Part shown: positions 6,035 through 10,395 of the stretch, one piece after another
Layout of the letters: each line of letters starts with the position of its first letter
Numbering within the stretch: the stretch's first letter is position 1
Source: Candidatus Pacearchaeota archaeon UBA92
Lineage (GTDB): Archaea; Nanobdellota; Nanobdellia; Pacearchaeales; GW2011-AR1
Assembly (NCBI GenBank): GCA_002497285.1
Contig: DANJ01000036.1
Coordinates: forward strand, 1 to 10,395
Length of the DNA: 10,395 nt
Direction: 5' to 3'
Notes under the pieces: model-generated
Told to the model about the DNA's origin: nothing
What the model saw: only the letters and a program-made list of their open reading frames with translations
Database searches by the model: none
Translations under genes and position numbers: made by a program

Positions 6035-6874
6035 TTATTTATAGAGTTTTCCTTGGCTTGCTCTATACATCGAATCTTCCGCTCTTCCAAATTCTTCAGC
6101 TGATTCTCCAGCCCAAGTTTTGACAGCATTTCCAATTATCTTGTAAATTCTATCTTTGTCCTCTCCTAGAGCTCCCTCATATTCTTTCTTTGCTTTTTTC
6201 TTAAGATTATCAAGTCCACTCTTTATGAAAGGTTTAAGTTTATCTTCTTTTATTCTACCGCTCTGTACACCAACTTGAGAGGCAACTTTTATAGCACTAT
6301 AAATTGCTTCACTGTATTTTTCTCCATTTTTTTCATACGCTTTTTTAGTTCTCTTTACTTCGTCTTCAGCAAAACCCTCTGCTCCTGCGCTCTGAATTAC
6401 TTTTCTTTCTTCACCGCTTATCATCTTTCCAGATTCATATTTCTTAGCCAATCTTTCCAAACCTTTCCAAGAAGCAAGATTTTCAACAATACCTCTATCA
6501 TCTTGAGATACTCTTTCTAAGATTTCCTTTGTTCCAGCTATTTCTTCAAGTGCTTTTTTCGCACCTGGAATATTTTCAAGATTTCCAAGAGCAGCGCCAA
6601 AGTTTTCTGCAGCCTTTTCATCATTAGTACCAAGGACAACATTATAGTTAGCCTTGTATTCATCTTGATTCATATTATCAACATTTGCAGGTCTTCTATC
6701 TTCAGGAATAGAATCATAAACCGTTTTTCTTAGAAATTTTGTAGCCTTTGCTCTATCTTCAGGCCTACCCTCTTTTTCAGCTTTCTGATTTTCCCCAATT
6801 TTATCAAGTAGCCCAGATGCATCTACATATCTATCCCACCTTTGATCTGGAGTCACTTCAATTCTTCTTGTCAT
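6035..6874 (-). CDS. Hypothetical soluble helical protein, 279 aa
   Basis: I do not recognise the family. The product is highly charged and appears all-helical, with no membrane segment, signal peptide or Cys/His metal cluster. Residues about 1-75 contain several Trp/Tyr/Arg positions (QRWDRYVDASGLLDKIG), the middle (80-160) is a run of amphipathic helices rich in Ala, Glu and Lys, and the C-terminal half (165-279) has further Lys/Tyr-rich helices ending YRASQGKLYK. The many Lys/Glu pairs and the lack of catalytic motifs suggest a structural or binding role, but that is a guess. The ATG at 6874 is fixed by a TATA box 29 nt upstream. It is a single-gene unit 69 bases downstream of PEP synthase on the same strand, with its own promoter and a strong T-tract terminator. 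Confidence 0.75.
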   Translation of the reverse strand: MTRRIEVTPDQRWDRYVDASGLLDKIGENQKAEKEGRPEDRAKATKFLRKTVYDSIPEDRRPANVDNMNQDEYKANYNVVLGTNDEKAAENFGAALGNLENIPGAKKALEEIAGTKEILERVSQDDRGIVENLASWKGLERLAKKYESGKMISGEERKVIQSAGAEGFAEDEVKRTKKAYEKNGEKYSEAIYSAIKVASQVGVQSGRIKEDKLKPFIKSGLDNLKKKAKKEYEGALGEDKDRIYKIIGNAVKTWAGESAEEFGRAEDSMYRASQGKLYK

Positions 6875-6895
6875 ACTTTTCCTAGAAATAGAGGG

Positions 6896-6910
6896 TATTT
6901 AAATCTTTCG
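6896..6910 (-). promoter_or_regulatory. Archaeal BRE/TATA promoter of the 279-aa gene
   Basis: On the minus strand CGAAAGA (BRE-like) followed by TTTAAATA (6903 down to 6896). The first T is 29 nt upstream of the A of the ATG at 6874, so a leaderless mRNA is predicted. It is the best match to the promoter consensus in this window. Confidence 0.75.
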
Positions 6911-6943
6911 GTTTGTATACACTTATTAGGAGTAACAAAATAA

Positions 6944-9643
6944 CTAGAAGATATCTAAAGAAACATCATCTTGCAATTCATTACCTGAGGGTTTTAATTT
7001 ATGATTCTGTTTTTTGGCTTCTTCTTCTCTTGCCTGGCTTTCCCCAACTTCCTGCATTACTTCTGCTTCTAAAGCCGCTTCAGCAAAATCATCCACATTT
7101 TCTATACTCAACTCAACAGCATCGTCAAGCTTGTCAAACATCCCAACTTCCTCATTTTTCTTATCTTCAACAAGATGTCTCGAATCAATAGGAATAGCAT
7201 CATTGAGCTGAGGAATATCGTCTTCTTTCTTCACACCTGGTCGATATTCATCTTCTTCTAATGCCTTAAGTATCAAAGATTCTTCATCAATTGCATCAGT
7301 AATTCCTTTAACTTTCACAGGCGCCAGATCATCATTTACTTTAATTTCCTTCACAGCAGGTATTTCTTGATTTTCTAAAGTTCCCTGAAAACTATCCTCA
7401 ATTTCTTTTACAATATGAGAAACCGTCTCTGCAGCATCAGCATTTACAGAAATACTATCAATTCCAGCCTCAACAAGAAATTTAGCCATTTCGGGTCGAC
7501 TTCCAGCTTGTCCACAGATACTTGTTTCAACATTATTATTTTTACATATTTTTATGACATTAGCTATGGATCTCAAAACAGCAGGGTGCATTTCATCATA
7601 CAAATCTTGAACATCTGGATTATTCCTATCTAATGCAAGAGTATATTGGGTTAAATCGTTAGTTCCAAAACTGATAAAATCAATCCCTGCTTCAATAATC
7701 TTATCTATAATTAATACAGCTGCAGGAGTCTCAATCATCACGCCAAATTTAACATTACCAGGCATCTTAGATTCCATAAAGATTTTTTTCGCTTCTTCAA
7801 CTTCTTTCACACTTATGACTTGGGGGAGTATAATTCCAAAGCCCTTTCCAGGAAATTCATCTGCTAATTCTTTTACAGCTTTAAATTCAGCTTCGAGCAA
7901 ATCAATATTCTTTAAACTGAACCTTATCCCATGATCTCCAAGCATAGGGTTCCCTTCAATCGTTCCAGGAGCACCCTCTAAATTCTTAAATTCATCACTT
8001 CTGACATCACTACTTCTAACCCAGATCTTATCAAAGTAGCCCAACATCATTTTTAATCCATCATGTATCAAATCAATATATTCTTCAAGTTTATTTTTTT
8101 TCAAGAAATAAACCGGATGCATTCCCTTCACAGCAATCAAGCTTTCTAGCCTAACCAAACCAATTTCCTTTGAGCCAGATGCTGCCGCTCTAGAGGCATA
8201 GTCAGGCAAATCAACAATAACTTTTATTTTTGTTTTTGTAGGAACAATTTGCTTAATTTCTGCTTTCTTTTCTTCCGCTCTTCCTTCAATAATTCTTCCT
8301 GTAAACCCATCAACACTTACGACATCTCCATCCTTAAGCTTCTCAGTAGCAACCCTTGTCCCAACAACTGCAGGAATTCCCATTTCTCTACTAACAATTG
8401 CAGCATGACTTGTGACACCCCCTTCATCAGTAATTATTCCAGCAGCTTTTTGCATAGCAACAACCATATCCGGATTAGTCATCTTTGTGACAAGAATATC
8501 GCCTCTCTTTATTTTGGAAAGATCTTCCATATCATGAATAATCTTCACAACTCCAGACGAAACTCCAGGACTCGCGCCAAGTCCAGAGAACAAAACATTA
8601 CCTCCAATCTCTCCTTCCGATTGTTTAACTGTTGTAGTTATAGGTCTGCTCTGGACAATATAAAATTCTCCAGCCTCAATTGCAAATTCAATATCCTGTG
8701 GTTTCTTATAATGCTCTTCTAATTGCATAGCAAATTGAGACAACCTCTTTAATTCATACTGATTCAAAACTTCTCTCTTGCTTATCTCATCCGTTAGTTT
8801 AACTTCTCCAACTTTTCCAGAAGAATTTCTTACTAGTGCAATTCTTTTATCAGAAACTTTTTCTTCAACAACCTCAAAATCTTTTTTTGGATTTATAACA
8901 TAATGATCAGGCAGAATCATCCCTGAAACTATTCCTTCTCCTAATCCAAAAACAGCCTCGATAACAATATTATCATCATTTTTAAGAGGATTTTTACTGA
9001 ATATAACTCCTGATTTATCAGAATCAATCATCTTTTGAACAACAATTGCAAGATAAGATTTTGAAATATCAAATCCTTTCTTCAATCTATAAAAAATCGC
9101 TCTTGGGGTAAAAAGAGAAGAGAAACATTTCTTGACTTTTTCAATTAAGTCCATATCTCCCTTAACGGCAAGAAAACTTTCCTGTTGTCCAGCAAAACTC
9201 GCATCAGCCAAATCTTCTGTCGTTGCGGAACTCCTAACGGCAACGAATGGCCTCTCATGAGAAGTTCTTAAAATATCACTTGCTCCAAGACCAGCGTTCT
9301 TAACATCCTTGTCATCCAAGATTCCATAAGCTTCCAGAATTTCATCCTTCAAATCATCTGGTAACTGACTATTTTCAATCAAATCTCTTATCCTTCTGCT
9401 TGCCTTATTTAAAGCATCATTGTCATCAACATCTAATTCATCTAAAATTCTTTTAATATCTCCTTTAATACCCGCTTTATCTATAAAATACCTATATGAA
9501 TCTGCAGTTATTATAAATCCTGGAGGAACAGGAAATTTATGAGTATACATCTCTGCCAGGCTCGCACCCTTTCCACCGGCAATAGAAATATCCTTATTTG
9601 ACAGTTCAGAAAACCATTTTACGAAATCCTCCCTCTTTTGCAT
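6944..9643 (-). CDS. ppsA: Phosphoenolpyruvate synthase (pyruvate, water dikinase) with a long acidic C-terminal tail
   Basis: 899 aa. It converts pyruvate, ATP and water to PEP, AMP and phosphate in gluconeogenesis, or possibly runs in reverse in glycolysis, in the cytoplasm. All domains are present. The ATP-grasp nucleotide-binding domain (about 10-335) has GGKGASLAEM (23-32), VAVRSSATTEDL (134-145) and VQSRP (330-334). The swivelling phosphohistidine domain (about 350-450) has GGVTSHAAIVSRE (408-420) with catalytic His413. The PEP/pyruvate-binding TIM barrel (about 470-750) has NPMLGDHGIRF (565-575), MIETP (636-640), FGTNDLTQYTLALDR (659-673) and the catalytic Cys710 in SICGQA. The enzyme should be active. 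Archaeal and bacterial homologues usually end near here, at about 750-820 aa. This one adds about 150 acidic, probably disordered residues (750-899), including DEYRPGVKKEDDIPQLND. The ATG is set by a leaderless promoter. Only a short weak T-rich stretch follows the TAG. Confidence 0.96.
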   Translation of the reverse strand: MQKREDFVKWFSELSNKDISIAGGKGASLAEMYTHKFPVPPGFIITADSYRYFIDKAGIKGDIKRILDELDVDDNDALNKASRRIRDLIENSQLPDDLKDEILEAYGILDDKDVKNAGLGASDILRTSHERPFVAVRSSATTEDLADASFAGQQESFLAVKGDMDLIEKVKKCFSSLFTPRAIFYRLKKGFDISKSYLAIVVQKMIDSDKSGVIFSKNPLKNDDNIVIEAVFGLGEGIVSGMILPDHYVINPKKDFEVVEEKVSDKRIALVRNSSGKVGEVKLTDEISKREVLNQYELKRLSQFAMQLEEHYKKPQDIEFAIEAGEFYIVQSRPITTTVKQSEGEIGGNVLFSGLGASPGVSSGVVKIIHDMEDLSKIKRGDILVTKMTNPDMVVAMQKAAGIITDEGGVTSHAAIVSREMGIPAVVGTRVATEKLKDGDVVSVDGFTGRIIEGRAEEKKAEIKQIVPTKTKIKVIVDLPDYASRAAASGSKEIGLVRLESLIAVKGMHPVYFLKKNKLEEYIDLIHDGLKMMLGYFDKIWVRSSDVRSDEFKNLEGAPGTIEGNPMLGDHGIRFSLKNIDLLEAEFKAVKELADEFPGKGFGIILPQVISVKEVEEAKKIFMESKMPGNVKFGVMIETPAAVLIIDKIIEAGIDFISFGTNDLTQYTLALDRNNPDVQDLYDEMHPAVLRSIANVIKICKNNNVETSICGQAGSRPEMAKFLVEAGIDSISVNADAAETVSHIVKEIEDSFQGTLENQEIPAVKEIKVNDDLAPVKVKGITDAIDEESLILKALEEDEYRPGVKKEDDIPQLNDAIPIDSRHLVEDKKNEEVGMFDKLDDAVELSIENVDDFAEAALEAEVMQEVGESQAREEEAKKQNHKLKPSGNELQDDVSLDIF

Positions 9644-9664
9644 TCTTTAGTAAATTAATAAGAG

Positions 9665-9676
9665 TTAATAAATCTT
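9665..9676 (-). promoter_or_regulatory. TATA promoter of PEP synthase
   Basis: On the minus strand AAGA followed by TTTATTAA (9672 down to 9665). The first T is 29 nt upstream of the A of the ATG at 9643, the same spacing as the other leaderless genes here. The box overlaps the last bases of the upstream gene's stop region (stop at 9677-9675), so ppsA has its own promoter although the genes are only 31 bases apart. Confidence 0.65.
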
Positions 9677-10154
9677 ATTTCACTGAATCTTCATATATTA
9701 CTGCAAGTTCCTTTGAAGTTGGTACTATTCCCTTTCTCAAAAACTGCATCCCGACATCATCAAAGAAGTTTCTTGCACCCATCACAGCAGGAATCCTATT
9801 CCTATCTCTATAATTTCTATCAAATTTGAATCCAGAAAAGGCTTCTGCTAATTTCATTTGCTGTTCCTCACTAAGTCCATATCTTGCAACATCTTCATCA
9901 ACAAAGTATCCAACCCTCAAAATAGTATCTTCAGGTATATTTGCTCTATGCCCATTGATTTCCGTGTGGGTACTATACCCCGCAGCTTGCTGCGTGGGTT
10001 ATTCATTTCCTAGCCTCTCGGCTGTTTCTAATAATTCAATCATATCAGGAGTTGTTCTTCCAAGACCTTTTCCAGCTATTTCTAAGACTCTTTCTTCCAG
10101 TTTTCTATTGACAACATCGTGAACTAAATTACCTAATTCTTGCATTGCTTCCAT
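9675..10154 (-). pseudogene. Small unknown gene split by one in-frame stop inside a palindromic element
   Basis: From the ATG at 10154 the minus strand reads 51 codons (MEAMQELGNLVHDVV..., then ...TAERLGNE) and meets TAA at 10001-9999. In the same frame it then stays open for 107 codons to the TAA at 9677-9675, with protein-like sequence (RVGYFVDEDVARYG, FDRNYRDRNRIPAV, FFDDVGMQFL). The downstream part has no ATG near its beginning, only a TTG at 9920, and no promoter or Shine-Dalgarno. The simplest reading is one ancestral gene of about 145 aa into which a palindromic DNA element carrying the stop was inserted. A weak TATA (ATTAAGAA, 10183 down to 10176) behind GGAAGG sits at about the leaderless distance from ATG 10154. 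Alternatives are a real 51-aa product plus a separate downstream ORF started at TTG, or readthrough. The family is not recognised. Confidence 0.6.
9967..9999. repeat. REP-like palindrome with two competing hairpins
   Basis: ACCCCGCAGC (9977-9986) pairs with GCTGCG-GGGT (9989-9999) around a TT turn, giving a 10-bp stem with T9995 bulged. The flanking GGGTA (9968-9972) can instead pair with TACCC (9976-9980) around CTA. The TACCC segment is thus shared by two exclusive structures, and TGGGT occurs twice as a direct repeat (9967-9971, 9995-9999). It is GC-rich against an AT-rich background. It contains part of the stop codon that splits the gene around it, and resembles REP-type palindromes spread by Y1 transposases. 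Confidence 0.6.
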
Positions 10155-10187
10155 AAAAAATCAATCAAAAGTCACTTCTTAATCCTT

Positions 10188-10230
10188 CCGCAAGAAATCC
10201 TTGGCTTTCAAGCCAATGAATGAATTGCGG
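10188..10230 (-). repeat. IS200/IS605-like right-end hairpin (solo end or relic)
   Basis: CCGCAA (10188-10193) and TTGCGG (10225-10230) are perfect inverted repeats enclosing a second perfect 7-bp hairpin, TTGGCTT (10201-10207) and AAGCCAA (10210-10216). Read on the minus strand the layout is GCAATTCATT, stem-loop, then GGATTTCTTGCGG. From memory this pattern is typical of the right ends of archaeal IS200/IS605 elements, which overlap the 3' part of the omega-RNA of TnpB. In this orientation a tnpB gene would lie beyond the right edge. I see no clear TnpB C-terminus in 10231-10395, so this may be a solo end or a small non-autonomous element. Confidence 0.5.
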
Positions 10231-10244
10231 TAATTATTTCTACT

Positions 10245-10285
10245 AAAATAAATATAAAACAGGGAGAGCAAGTTGCTACTCCCTG
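10245..10285 (-). terminator. Hairpin followed by a T-rich tract on the minus strand
   Basis: CAGGGAG (10260-10266) pairs with CTCCCTG (10279-10285), and AGCA (10267-10270) with TGCT (10274-10277), leaving an AGT loop and one bulged A: an 11-bp stem. On the minus strand it is followed directly by TTTTATATTTATTTT (10259-10245), the form of an intrinsic terminator. It could end a minus-strand transcript coming from beyond the right edge, or be the internal structure of a mobile element. Confidence 0.45.
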
Positions 10286-10315
10286 AACAACATTTGTAGT
10301 GGTAGCTTTCTCTCG

Positions 10316-10357
10316 TAAATAAACTTTGTGGAGCGCGACAACGCGCTTCGCGTGGAG
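10316..10357 (+). promoter_or_regulatory. Possible promoter, GC-rich hairpins and Shine-Dalgarno before the right-edge ORF
   Basis: TAAATAAA (10316-10323) predicts a start site near 10345 and a 19-nt leader with GGAG (10354-10357), 6 nt before the ATG at 10364. In between lie GTGGAG repeats (10328-10333 and 10352-10357) and two exclusive hairpins: GCGCG/CGCGC (10333-10346, ACAA loop) and ACGCG/CGCGT (10341-10353, CTT loop). The second would sit just upstream of the GGAG. The TATA match is weak. Confidence 0.35.
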
Positions 10358-10363
10358 ATAAAA

Positions 10364-10395
10364 ATGGAAACACAGGTTTTGATTAGCGAGAGCTA
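10364..10395 (+). CDS. Probable 5' end of a gene cut by the window edge
   Basis: An ATG at 10364 opens a frame reading METQVLISES up to the edge. Support comes from GGAG with ideal 6-nt spacing and from a TATA-like box at a plausible distance. Only ten codons are visible, so no family can be named. Because the IS200/IS605-like end lies just to the left, a transposon-related gene is possible, but nothing in these ten residues shows it. Confidence 0.35.
   Translation, partial: METQVLISES

Noticed and set aside
8249..8722. A 157-codon + strand frame inside PEP synthase.
   Set aside because: It lies wholly opposite the phosphohistidine and ATP-grasp domains of a clear gene, is Ser/Asn/Cys-rich as expected of a shadow frame, and has no promoter.
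10258..10357. Possible tRNA-like or CRISPR-like repeats in the right-hand structured stretch.
   Set aside because: No cloverleaf with T-arm and anticodon arm can be drawn, and there are only two short direct repeats of GTGGAG without regular spacers.
10179..10373. A 64-codon minus-strand reading frame across the structured right-hand region.
   Set aside because: It is a translation of hairpins and AT-rich spacer, with odd Ser/Arg/Cys composition, no promoter, and no resemblance to a TnpB C-terminus.

Overview
The window looks like AT-rich archaeal chromosome, most likely from a small-genome DPANN lineage (Pacearchaeota/Woesearchaeota-like). The lineage is an inference. It rests on archaeal TATA/BRE promoters at nearly every transcription unit, almost no intergenic space, several lysine-rich proteins of unknown family, and an archaeal-type phosphoenolpyruvate synthase with a long acidic tail. 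No rRNA, tRNA or CRISPR array was seen.

Left part (1-983): a divergent Nudix hydrolase (+) converges on a small coiled-coil protein (-); their stop codons touch with no base between them. Centre (1030-6030, all +): a two-gene unit of unknown function (517 aa and 174 aa, 1-nt gap), then a large metal-dependent TIM-barrel protein of the AP endonuclease 2 / xylose isomerase-like superfamily carrying a ~250-residue insertion, then a single-chain nucleotidyltransferase (MNT) plus HEPN-like protein. Right part (6035-10154, all -): a 279-aa helical protein of unknown function, a complete PEP synthase (pyruvate + ATP + H2O to PEP + AMP + Pi, central carbon metabolism), and a small gene interrupted by one in-frame TAA that lies inside a palindromic element. 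The last ~200 bases hold no complete gene but contain three structured repeats. One resembles the right end of IS200/IS605-type elements (TnpB/omega-RNA type). They are followed by the probable start of a + strand gene cut off by the window edge.

The clearest regulatory signal is the promoter geometry. Five genes have a TTTAAAWR-type or closely related TATA box whose first T is exactly 29 nt upstream of the A of the ATG, so their mRNAs are predicted to be leaderless. Two units (starting at 1077 and 5089) have a TATA further upstream, predicting 16- and 11-nt leaders, and exactly these two carry a Shine-Dalgarno-like sequence. This fixes several start codons.

Apart from PEP synthase, the genes do not form an obvious pathway. 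The candidates for undescribed biology are the TIM barrel with its insertion and Gly/Tyr-rich ends, the fused MNT-HEPN protein, the 517/174-aa pair, and the palindrome-interrupted gene next to an IS200/IS605-like end.
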